A stretch of 64,000 bases of DNA from Trebouxia sp. TZW2008 (Eukaryota; Chlorophyta; Trebouxiophyceae; Trebouxiales; Trebouxiaceae). Each line of letters begins with the position of its first letter. Positions within the stretch are counted from its first letter, which is position 1. The position numbers and the translations under genes were made by a program. Positions 36,136 to 46,988 of this stretch are shown here, piece by piece. The stretch is taken from contig BDIU01000128.1 in the NCBI GenBank assembly GCA_002118135.1, positions 62,521 to 126,520 of the forward strand, given 5' to 3'. Under the pieces are notes generated by a model. That model searched no databases and was not told the origin of the DNA. It worked only from the letters and a program-made list of their open reading frames with translations.

Positions 36136-37342
36136 CGCTGATGCACCAGCTTGACCTCAAGTGCTTGGGCTTCTGCACTGAATGGCAATGTTGCAAATGT
36201 GCGAACTCATTGCAGGACCACTGCCTGGGCATCTCTGACATAAGACGCACGTGTCGGCACCTCTCGTCTTTTCTCACCCCTTGCGAGCGTGATGGTCGAG
36301 CGTGACACCAGAGGAGGGCCTCGCAATCATTGAAGGGCTCTTCGCCTTCACGTCTGAGCGCGGCAGGTTGCTGTAGCGGCGTGTCAAGTAGTTTGCCTAC
36401 TGCGTACGCCGGTAAAGGCTGGATGTGTGTGCCTGCAGTTTGCCTCTACAAAGGCATGCATGTACGCAGCCGCAAACCCCGTTGCTGGACACGCCGGAGT
36501 GTTATGTGCAAGGCTCCGAGTCAGATTCTAGTTCTGCAGTGTGCAGGCCACACACTTAAATGCCTTGGATTATGACATCTCAAGCAAGGCTATTGTGGTT
36601 GGATGGGGTGCTGGCAGTTGAGTGTATGAAAGCCATCGAAACGTCTCTTCATCTTGTCGTCACAAATTATCGGAACACCCAACGACGCTGTAGCAGACAA
36701 GATTTGCACACTAAGGACTGATGCATGAAAATGCACTAGTTCAAGCTCTTGGATTTCCAATGTACCTGACACCTTGATGAAGTTCATCATTGAGCTGCAG
36801 CTGCTGCTCCATAATATTCATTGCCTTGTCACCAATGCATGTGCTTGGTCATAAGATGATTGTTCTTGTGTACAGGTCAAATCCAACATGGCCGGTCAGC
36901 GACTCCAACCAATTTGTGCTGTCATGCCCAGATCAGAGTCTAATCACGACCATGCAACAATTTGTATATACATGTATGAGCCGTAACACACATCATCAGA
37001 CGTGTCCAAAACATGTTTAGATGAGTACGTGATTCAGTGCCCATGCATTGCATGACTTGCTGTCAAATTTGTGACGTCGCTTGCGTTTGGTACATGCTGC
37101 TGCAATCACCACCATTGGTCAACGGCTTGAACTTGAATTTGTAACAGGAATCTAGCTCGCTTCGACAGTCAACGCTCCGAAAGTGTAGCTGCCTGCTCTC
37201 GGCGATCGATTTTGCTATTGTCTGCACATTTGACAGCCGTAGGCGCAAAGCTCTGCGGTGCGACTGTGGAGCTGATTGTCAAGCGCTCTGATATCGCTTC
37301 GATTGCCGCAAAAGAACGGCAAGTGCAGTGTTAGGTCTTACG
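36136..37342. promoter_or_regulatory. Divergent intergenic region, LRR gene and ASADH
   Basis: This stretch is 1.2 kb between divergent start codons. Short ORFs inside overlap one another and match nothing. The roughly 250 bp next to each start are richer in CG than the middle. Promoter content is inferred from position. Confidence 0.35.
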
Positions 37343-40300
37343 ATGCCAGTGGCTGCGCTGCCGCTGCTGGGGTCGAGCGCGCACTTGTCCGCCCAAAGCA
37401 GAAGTTGTAGCTTTCAAGCTCGACCTACACGATGTGGCCGCCGGCGACAGCGGGCCCAAGTAGTGCGCGCAGCTAAAACAGCGGATGGTCCTTCAGTTGC
37501 CATTGTGGGCGTCACAGGAGCTGTCGGTCAGGAGTTTCTCAGGGTACATGCCCTCTACCACAGAGCTTAACAGTGCGCTGCAAAGCAGGCGGATTGCATG
37601 TGCTTGTCACATGGTGCATTTGCAGGCTACATCTGTCTCAAATTTGGCTCAAGCCCTCATCAAAATTTTGCTGCAGGTTATCAAGGAAAGAGACTTTCCA
37701 TACTCAAATCTGAAAATGCTTGCATCTGGCAGGTACAGCATGCTAGCATGTTCTGTGTTGATTGGAAGCTGTTGATGGCAACACATTGACGATCTTGGTA
37801 TTGTATGCTGCCTCTGATGTTGCATGCCCTGCATGCGCATCTCTTGCTTCTTACAACACATGTCACAGAGCCAGGATTGCAGCGTGATCTGGTTGTCCAA
37901 GAGCTTGTTGCAGTGTTTCTTCTTGACTGTCTGTGCATGTGTGAGTAGCCACATGGACCTTAGTCTAGACATTGTTTCCCAGGGAGTCTCCCAGTAATTA
38001 TACTTCATTGTTTCGTTGATTGGTTCTAAGTCACATGCTTGCATGTCCATGCAGATCAGCTGGCAAGAAGTTTCAATACAACGGCGAAGAACATACCATT
38101 GAAGAGACATCGGAAAACAGGTACATTGTAATGAGACAGCATTGCTTTTGAGATTTGGCCATGCAGACAGCATCATTCATGAATTCACTTATGTTAGCAT
38201 TAAATGCACCCTGACGCATAGATTGGTTCAGCAACACGTTTCTGTAATTGCCTGCACACATGCCTGCAACAGTAAATTGCAACAGTACTTTGCAGCAGTA
38301 CAGTGTGACACAACTTTGCAGTAGTAATTTCTGACAGTAACAGTTTTGGTGACTGCAGCTTCAAGGGTGTTGACATAGCCCTATTTAGTGCGGGTGGGTC
38401 CATCAGTAAGAAGCTAGGGCCAGTGGCTTCAGACGCAGGCTGCACGGTCAGTAACTGCTTCAGTTCCTTGCATACTTCTGCTTTGCATAGAGGATGCAAG
38501 CAGAAACAGTCTTATGCATGTTTGTTCAGTACACATCTTGGGTTTCATCTTTTTGACAGGCAGTAAAGTATCAGGACTTGCAATATTGATATTGAAACAA
38601 AGTGTGCTGCTTCAGCGCCATCTTTCAAGGTTCCATAACATATGTATCATTGAAAGGTGAAGTGTATGAAGCAGATGTTGGTACTCTTTGAATCTGAATT
38701 TTCAGCAAGCATCTGAGCAAGCATTTGTTGCAGCACATATATTTGATGACCCCACATGCTGCTTCTGATCAGCTGCTTCCTGTTGTCATCAGTCTGTTTG
38801 AGTTCTGTCTGATGTCAACCATGGCTCAATGTGGTCAGCAATTTTGAATGATACGAACTGCCAATGGCAAAATTAGTGTTTACAGAAGGTTTTTTGCCTG
38901 CAGGTTGTAGACAACAGCTCGGCATTCAGAATGACTGATGGGGTGCCTCTGGTGATTCCTGAGGTGAACGCTGAGGCCATGAAAGGCATGAAATATGGGC
39001 AAGGGGGCATCATTGCCAACCCTAACTGCTCCACCATCATTGCCCTAATGGCTGTTACTCCTCTTCATAGAGCTGCAAAGGTAATGCGACCAGTTTCTTC
39101 GACCAAAGCCAGCTAGATTTGACTGCAGCAGCAAATGTGTCTTGGCTGCATTGCCATGAATTTAACCCATCACGGTGCATAATCAACGTAGGGGGTCCTT
39201 GTCTTGACTTGTGTACATTGCTGCCCTGATCAAGTGAAGCGCACTGTCATCAGTGCCTATCTTAATTGGTCAAAGTGCAACAAGTGTCCTCTGACGAGCA
39301 TGTTGCTGTAGAGCAGGAATTGTTTCGACTTTGTTTGCTATTGCTGTGTTGCCACTCAGCATGAAGCACATGGTGGTGAGCACACACGCTGTGTCAATTT
39401 TCACTGTAAGCCTGCCGGTAAAGCATTTCATTGAGGCCTGTTTTTGGACGCTGCTTGCTGATGTTATTCAGGTTAAGTGCATGGTCATCAGCTCACATCA
39501 AGCAGCTAGTGGTCCGGGCCAAGCAGCAATGGATGAGCTGAGGAACATGTTGCTGTGTGAGGGGCCTTGTTCAGACATCATCTGATGATGTTACTGGTTT
39601 TCTAGTATACAGCAAAACTGATAATCACCTCCAAGCAAATGTTGCTGTGCGACTAGACCTGTTTTAACTTCTTATCAATGGTTCTATTCAGGTGAAGCGC
39701 ATGGTGATCAGCAGGTATCAAGCAGCCAGCGGTATGGGTCGATTCAATCATGTCCAAACATCTGTTGCTGTGTGAGTGGCCTTGTTCTGACATCATTTGA
39801 TGAGGTTGTACATGCTGTTCTTCAGCACAGTATACAGTAAAATTGAACACAACCCGCTGCTGTGCGACTGGACTTGTTTTGACATCACTTGATGATTCTG
39901 TTCAGGTGAGGCGTATGGTGATCAGCACGTATCAAGCAGCCAGCGGTGCGGGTCAAGCAGCAATGGATGAGCTAGAACTTCAAACCAAGGAGGTCATTGA
40001 AGGCAAACCAGTCACTAAGAACATTTTCCCATTCCAGGTGAGCATTTTTGCTAAAATCCAAGGAAATTGTTTAGCCTTAGGCATCATTATCAGAATATCT
40101 TTTCAGTGTTGACAGCTCAAAGGAGAAATCTGTGATTTATAAATAAACTTGCAGTCTGAGGCAGGACACTCGTGTCCAGGTCTTCTGCTGTTGGGTGTTA
40201 CGACGCAAAGCTGTATTTCCTTTGGTCGCAAGGCAAGCAAAAGGTCTATATGGCATCAAATAAGCGAAACATGCAGTATGCATTCATTTTGTTCATGCAC

Positions 40301-41454
40301 GTATCAAATAAGCGAAACATGCAGTATGCATTCCATCTGTTGATCTACAAAGCATGGTTGTTATGACATTCCAGACAAGCCTGACTGGCAAGACAGGACT
40401 TTGCCACACACACCCAGCCATGTATGCTAGAAAGCATACTGGAGTATTGCTGCTGTGCCCCACATCTCATGGTTGTTGCAGTACGCCTTCAATCTATTCA
40501 GCCATAACAGTCCAATGACAGAGAACGGCTACAATGAAGAAGAGATGAAGATGGTCAAGGAGACCAAGAAGATATGGAACACAAACGATGTCAGCGTCAC
40601 AGCCACGTGTATACGAGTCCCCATCATGCGGGCGCATGCGGAAAGCATCAACCTTGAATTTGACCGTGACGTGTCAGAAGAAGAGGTATGCATGTTCCAC
40701 TGTGCACAGCGCACAAACCTTGAATTTGGCTGTGACATGTCAGAAGAAGCATGTTTCAAAACGTTGCACAGCTCACAAAGCTTGCAAGTGTCTTCTGTCA
40801 GAAGAAAGGATTTGCATTTTTCAAGACTACATACAGTTCACAAACCTTGAATCAGACTGTGACGTGTCAGAAGAAGATGTATGCATGTTTCAAGACCCTG
40901 CTCAGCTCACACCTGTTGAAATTGACCGCAATGTATCAGAGGAAGAGGGATGCATGTTTCTAGACCCTGCACAGCTCGCAAGTCTTGTGTCATCTTCACA
41001 TTGTTTGCCACAGGGCGCATTTCATCCTGTGGGCTCATGGTGAACGCAATTCAATGAACAATCAAGCTTTGTGCACCTTGTTTGTTTCATTTGCATTTGC
41101 AACCATGTTGTCAACACAAGCACAGTGCAGTGCGCTGGTCACCATGTCAAGCTGAGAGAGTATGCTTGCTCAAAAGTCTGTCAACCTTTCATTCATTCTC
41201 AATGATGCACTGAGTTTCTGCAGGCCATGGAACTTTTGTCAAAAGCCAAAGGTGTTTCCATCATCAATGACAGAGCAAACAACAAGTTCCCTACACCCCT
41301 TGACGCCTCACACCAGGATGATGTGTATGTCGGACGTGTAAGACGAGACATTTCGAGATCAGACAGTCACGGGCTGGATCTGTTTGTATGTGGTGATCAG
41401 ATCAAGAAGGGAGCAGCGTTGAACGCAGTGCAGATAGCAGAGTTGCTGTTGTGA
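37343..41454 (+). CDS. ASADH: Aspartate-semialdehyde dehydrogenase, plastid-targeted
   Basis: Eight exons: 37343-37543, 37677-37732, 38055-38120, 38359-38446, 38904-39080, 39906-40037, 40482-40685, 41224-41454. All phases agree and the protein is 384 aa, the normal plant/algal length. The first about 45 residues are Ser/Arg/Ala-rich without acidic residues, a plastid transit peptide. Then come the NADP-binding motif [19 protein letters not shown], the catalytic Cys in NPNCST (codon 39027-39029), [29 protein letters not shown] (split by an intron), the substrate Arg and base His in [10 protein letters not shown], and the C-terminal [20 protein letters not shown]. The enzyme reduces aspartyl phosphate to aspartate semialdehyde, the branch point for lysine, threonine and methionine in the plastid. 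Exons 6 and 7 each sit beside an array of partial copies. Confidence 0.95.
39360..40037 (+). repeat. ASADH exon 6 with three acceptor-side relic copies
   Basis: The functional exon starts at 39906 after gttcag ([20 protein letters not shown]). Earlier copies: about 39691-39745 ([16 protein letters not shown]), 39474-39545 ([20 protein letters not shown]) and a fragment near 39362-39395 (MKHMVVSTH). Two keep the attcag acceptor. Between copies an intron segment also repeats (tgttgctgtg, then gacatcatctgatga). Confidence 0.85.
40256..40336. repeat. Direct repeat of about 33 bp in ASADH intron 6
   Basis: atcaaataagcgaaacatgc, continuing to agtatgcattc, occurs twice about 45 bp apart. Confidence 0.8.
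40620..40990 (+). repeat. ASADH exon 7 with donor-side relic copies
   Basis: The exon ends [18 protein letters not shown] at 40685. Relics of that end follow at about 40718-40748 ([12 protein letters not shown]), 40846-40882 ([18 protein letters not shown] kept) and 40912-40947 ([11 protein letters not shown]). Each is followed by intron words gcatgtttc and acagctca. The spacing is about 70-130 bp. Confidence 0.85.
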
Positions 41455-42549
41455 CACATGTGCCAACGGATGTGACTGGTGCCGACTCTGTCCAGAGAGT
41501 GTTATTGCAGGATGTGTTTTGGTCAAATTTTTGTGTGTGGCTAGTGGTGAGAACATGAGTACTTAGTTGTTGATCTGGAAGCAGACTCCCAAATTTGCAC
41601 TGGCCCCAACGGCCCCTAAGATAATAGAGAAGATGCTTGACAGGCAAGCTTTGGAAAAACGCCGAAATCACATATTGTAGCAACATGGTTGTGTTTGCTG
41701 ATGGCAGTCCTGCCTGCAACCCCATCGACACACTGCTGGTGTTCTTCTATCAGACCGTGTAGGACTTGGCTTGACGAGGTACTGTTGCATGTGTGTAGGC
41801 CTTACAAAGTTTACAACAGTTCACTTTGACTATTGACATTGTGCAGTGTCAGGGCGTTTCTGCTACGAACTCGGAATTGCCTTTGACACGTACTCGATGG
41901 CATTGCTTGGGGTAAGCACACTTGATGTGTTTGAGCCAAAAGATTGTGGCAATTCCAATCTTCTCTCGCTCTTCCTTATCCAATTGCAATGGGCATGAAC
42001 CATGCATGACATTGCTAAATTGCAAGTCACTTTGTAGTCAGTCTGCTAACAAGGCACTGATGCATGGTGGTCAACCTGCTTCGAGGTGAAAAATGGACCC
42101 AACTCACGCTGCGAGTGCATTACTTCAAGTTGAACTACAAAGTGGCAGACTTTGAGCTTCACCCCCTTGTCTACAGCAAAATCTGCCGTGCATGTGGTGC
42201 CAGGGCCTTTCGGCGCAGGCAGGGCCGAACAAGAAACAGCCCTAACTCGCTGATTCCCTCCCTGTGAAGTCAAATCAAACGCATTTGTGGAACTGACTGC
42301 TCCGACTTCGACTGCCGGATTGCGATGCCAATGCACAGACTTTGTCTCCATTCAGCTGGTGAAGCGTCGCTCCGATAGAGCGCGTCACGGGTGATACCTC
42401 GGCGAGGATGTCCTCAGCCGGTCGGGTCACGTCGAGAGAGAGGTCTGCCAGGCCGGCGGGCAGGTTGCTGTTTGACTTGCTCAAGAGCATTCCATTGTCC
42501 GACCTGGGGTTTTGGACCTACACATGATTGATCGTGACCCTGCAGGGGA
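41455..42549. other. Intergenic, no supported gene
   Basis: Overlapping ORFs on both strands at 42046-42490 lie in a locally CG-rich stretch, possibly a promoter or 5' exon of the TPR gene. I recognise no domain there. Confidence 0.35.
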
Positions 42550-45087
42550 CAGGCAGCCCCTCATCTAGGTGCAACATATCCTCCAGCGGGCCCCGCCAGT
42601 GCCAGGCAAATGCAAACACGTACAATGATCTACGTAAACTTATCGCTGCTTCCAGCTCTCCTTCCAGCAGCCCGAAAATCGCCGCAGTACACGGCGGACC
42701 AGGCACAGTGAGTTGTCCACTCACTCCTGCAGATCAGTTCCCTGCCAAAATGACCAATACAGCAGTCCTGTCCCTAGCAAAGCTTATTTCACAGCTTAGA
42801 TAGATGCTCTGCGTTGCTGCTGTTTCTGCAATCATATTTGGCTGAGGCTGGCATCACAGCTCAATTATTGCACCATGCATTGCGCTCAAAGAGGTGACAA
42901 AGTTGACAAACTGGTTTGAGACAGGCTGCAATGTGTTTTGCCTGTGCTTTGAGTTGAGTGCGGGTGGTGCAGCAATGTGGGCTCTTGTGCGCATCAGTGA
43001 CGAAAATCCCATCATTGCTCAGGCAATGGCAAACTTGGTCAGTTGGGCTGAGGCTTCTGGCTGCGCTAACACTAAGTATAGTGCAATGGAACAGCTAGCC
43101 TATGTTCTGCTTGATGTGCCAGACCAGTTGCAGACAGCAAAGTCAGAGCTTGAGGCAGCCTTGGCATATCGAGATCAGAAGCATGGGCAACATGATATCA
43201 GCCTAGTATTCTGTTTGGAGGCCCTGGCTGATGTCATCAATGAACAGTGTAATGCAGGCCTCATGGATTAAAATGCAGCTTCAGACTTGGCAGCTCACTA
43301 CTTGAAAAGGGCATGCAACATTCTCCAGGAGAACTTCCCACATCATCCTCAGACCTATGTATGTCTTGGGGATTGGTCATTTCACCTGCCTCAAAGCAAT
43401 TACAAATGGGATCAGCTAGAGAGTGCTGCATCGGAAGCTATGGAAAGTTTTGGACACAAGGATCCTGCTACAGTTTTTGTCAAACATGAGCTTGGCAAGC
43501 TTCTCTGTTGGCTTGATGATCCACATCAGCTCACCATGTCCATTGCCATCTTGCAAGAGAACCTAGAAAGTAGGCAGAATCAGGTTGCTCATGACCCTCT
43601 CCTCATAACAGAAGCCATGCTTAGCCTAGGCAAGGCCAAGATAAGATGTTGCAATGGTAGCGCTTGTCGAGAAGGGCTAGCCCTCATGGAAAGCGCAGTG
43701 AAGATGCTAGAGCGGCAAAGTCAAGGCATCTTTGGCCAAGATTATATCATTGCAGAGGTTGATAAGTATATTCCTGCTCTCATAGATCTTCAGATGTATC
43801 CAAGGGCCATAGACTTGCTACAAAAGCATTTGCAACGTGTGCTAAAAGCTTTTGGCCAAAACAGCAACATTGAAGTCGCTGCTCGCCTCCTTCAAGCTGA
43901 TTGCTACTCCAAAACCAACAACTTGAGTTCAGCAGAAGACGATCTGTTGATTGCTAGAGGATGCGTGAAGAAGGATGTCTTGGATGATGGGCCTGCTATC
44001 ACATCTGGCATCACCTCTGGGTTGGCCTTGGTCATTGAACAGCAAGGCAAAAAAAGGTATTTGCGATTATTGAATAGCAACATGTCATGCTTTGCACTGA
44101 GCATGGTGAGCTGTTGCGTATTGCAACATAGCGCGCCATGAGCTTTTTGCCACTGTATGTATGTTTATGATCTGTTATGTATGTTGCATACTTGTAGGTC
44201 TGTGCCATCTAAGCACATACGAAAGCAATCTCTGTTGACGCTTTCTGCTGCCATTTGAAACATTGCATACTTTCATGCTGTGCTCACTGACCGGAACATC
44301 TTGTGAATCCTAGGTATGGAGAGGCAGTAGGCTTGCATGAGAGGGCTTTGAAAGCCTTGGCAGACGACAATCTCTGGAACAAGAGTATTAGAGTAGATCA
44401 TTGCACAAGGCTTGCAGCTTTGTATCGGCGCCAAAGACGTTTTGATGAGGCTCAGGGTCTGTTGCAAACAGCTACAATGAACGATGAGCTTGACACAGTG
44501 CAGCTGGCAGAAATCAAGCTTGAATCTGCAAAGCAGCTGAAGAACTCGAGACGCCAATTGTGGAAGAGCTTAACTCTGCATTTGATATGCTGGAAGATTG
44601 TGTTGGCAATGATTGGCCTTTCACCCAAATCTGGGTTCAGCTCGAGCTGGGATGGGTGACCTTGTGTCAGCAAGATGACTTTGGCAAGGCTGAAATCTGG
44701 TTCCAAAAGGCAGCTGGTGTTGCAGAGACTTTTGCTCAACACAGCTGTGTGTTGGAAAGGGCTGTTGCTTACGCTGGTAATGCTTTGTTGATGCTTCTGG
44801 CTAGAAAGGACACAGGACAAGCTTTCACATACTATTGCCTGGCAGAAGAGTGCTAGGAAGAGCTGCATTGCAGGGAACTTGATGGCGCTGACATGTACTT
44901 ATTGTATGCTGGGGTGTATAAAACTGTGCTAAATAGCATCAAAGAGTCAAATGCGCTTATTTTAGGGGCATTGGCAATGCATCATGCAAGTTTCAGTGTT
45001 GGCACTGGTGTAGAGCTGACTGTCAAGGACACATTTCATCAGAAAATAGATCAGTTGCTCAGCAGAGTGACTTCAGTACAAAGCTAG
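42550..45087 (+). pseudogene. Decayed TPR gene, possibly STAND-NTPase-TPR
   Basis: A leading exon (about 42550-42709) reads YNDLRKLIAASSS and KIAAVHGGPGT and stops at a perfect GTGAGT donor, as if a P-loop (GGPGTGK) were split by the intron; this part is uncertain. The main exon, about 42894-44056, gives helical TPR-like pairs (EAALAYRDQKHGQHDI, YPRAIDLLQKHLQRVL). It joins in phase to 44314 (YGEAVGLHERALKAL, RLAALYRRQRRFDEA) and runs to TAG at 45085-45087. Three disruptions occur: in-frame TAA at 43269-43271, a one-base deletion in an A run at 44530-44532 (restoring it gives SAKAAEELE), and in-frame TAG at 44854-44856. Conserved-looking protein continues after each. No nucleotide-binding core follows the P-loop remnant, so the STAND assignment is inference. 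Such proteins usually act as ligand sensors. Confidence 0.6.
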
Positions 45088-46988
45088 GCCTTCCTAAGAA
45101 TGTGCAGAACTCAACTGCCAAACTGGCAAGTGACTAAGTGTTTGATGATTCGAGTTGCCGAATCACATATTCTTGTGAGTATAAGAAGTGATTTCACAAA
45201 GCATTGCATGAAGGGAGACAGCAGATTACACAAGCTATAAGAAATGTCCTTCGGCATGCGCCTGCTGCACAGCTCTGTGTGCCGCTCAACAGCAGCCATT
45301 GCCTGTTGCAAGCACTTGAACCCCTACAAGTAGCCGGGCAGCCATTACGGTATATAATGCTGCTCTGCTACACAACATTGTCACGGCCTGATTCTGCATC
45401 AACTGACTGAGGCTGAGCATGCAGCGAGTAATACAGCACTGCGGTATCTGAAATCTGTTTGCTTACTATTCTTTCCTCTTTTTTCTGATCTACAATTGCT
45501 GGCACAGATCAGACCAGCAGGCCTGCTGACACACCTGCATCATGTAAGCACGAGCATCCTTCGTCACTGCAATGCTGCATTGCGCTGTCCCTGCTGGCGA
45601 CAGGCGTGCTGCTCACGATGTGCACATGGTAGTCAGGCAACCAAGGCCATGCAGTGAGCCAGCTTTATGGCCACCCAAATTTGATTGCAGGCCAGGTGTC
45701 TGAAAGGAGATGTCCTTGTCATGACCTGCTTGTGGTGTGCATAAACATTTGTCCAGCCTATCTAAATCTTGTGTATCATGACCTTGCTCAGGACTCATGC
45801 CATGTCTGCTGCTATGGTGGCTCAATGTCAATTAGGATCATTGATCAGAGACTTTTTGATACGTTGTCAGCATACTTTACTAAACCGCACTACTTTATAT
45901 TTCGCTTCAAGCTGACATCATCGAGTCATACATCTGCGCTGCCACCAGTCAGCACCCTGTGAGCATGCCGTACACCCTTCTCAAGCCATCATCTTCATCA
46001 CATTGCCATGAACCCGAACAGGAGCTGGAGCAATTCGTGCATGTGGCACTACTTTGATAGGCCTCCTCACGAAAGACTTTTTGAGGCTAGGTTTGGCAAA
46101 CTGGTGCCTGTAGTGCTGCTGCAGTGGACTCTGACTCATGCCATGAGAAAGCACAGGTGAGGAGGGCAGGGCACTCCAGGGACTGCCCCTGCCAAACAGC
46201 CATCTGCCCCCTGAGGAGCCGCGTTCACTATTACCTGTGTACCTACAGACACACAGCATGCATTTGGTTGCATCCCCAGGCTCTTAACGCTGCTAGCAGG
46301 ACAAATCATAGACACAATAGACAAAGGGCTGATCCCTTGTAGGTCCATTTTCTGCGGATTGCTGCTTTGAAAGCAGCATTCGTGGGCTGCCTCTTTAGAC
46401 AGGGGCTCCAGTTACAACGCCTAACGGCAAAGACTTTTCTCTTCTTTTCTTTTCTTGTCTTTTCTGTTGCTTTTCTTGCTGCTAGGAAGAATAAGAGGAA
46501 GAAGGAGACAAGGAGAACAGCAGGGCACTCTAAGGACTGCCGCTGCCAGCTATAAAGTTGCATCAGAGCCATCGACGCTCAAGTTTGGGCACTTGCAATT
46601 GCCCTCAAGCCAATCATACAAAGCCTTTGCAGCATGTATGGCTTGACACTACAAGGTCTACGCTAGCTGTTGAAGCAAGTCAGACTTGCATACATCATGC
46701 TCTGTAACACCAGTTCCTGAAGCTTCCAAGTGGCAAATATGCAAATGGTTGACTGCAACACAAGATGACATTGTGTGACATGCAGAAGATTGTATGTCAC
46801 CTGCCCAAACTGGATGCATCAACCCATTCCATTCTTGCTGGGAACCCAATTTGGGTTAAATCTGAAACGAGATGGCGAGATATGACATGCCAGAGTTGAT
46901 TTCAGTGTCCGTGCAATGATAGAGGACCAGCTCCAACCTCAAGGGAGCGCAAGTTAGCATGCCATACAGAAGTGAGTAACAGACTCAC
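45088..46988. other. Mostly non-coding stretch with short duplications
   Basis: Contains a duplicated block at about 46150-46205 and 46508-46560 (cagggcactc, then aggactgcc and ctgccag) and the dispersed repeat 46388-46450 with a T/C-rich tail. One possible terminal exon is listed separately. Nothing else supported. Confidence 0.4.
45981..46242 (-). other. Possible last exon of the ALIX-like gene
   Basis: After CTGTAG, one base plus 86 codons run to a TGA. The phase fits the donor at 46989 (AG|G = Arg). The product is Ser/Pro/Arg-rich (SPWSALPSSPVLSHGMSQSP), not unlike the proline-rich tail that follows the V domain in ALIX, but without LYPxL, PTAP or PSAP motifs. Weak evidence. Confidence 0.3.

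Noticed and set aside
43269..44856. Variant genetic code with TAA/TAG as glutamine
   Set aside because: The in-frame TAA and TAG occur only in the TPR gene, which also has a frameshift. The LRR gene ends in TAA and the aminopeptidase in TAG at the expected C-termini, so the standard code holds. Only the GPX TGA is read through, with a SECIS.
45654..45962. 102-codon plus-strand ORF
   Set aside because: Cys/Ser/His-rich, no domain, no splice context and overlapped by an ORF on the other strand.
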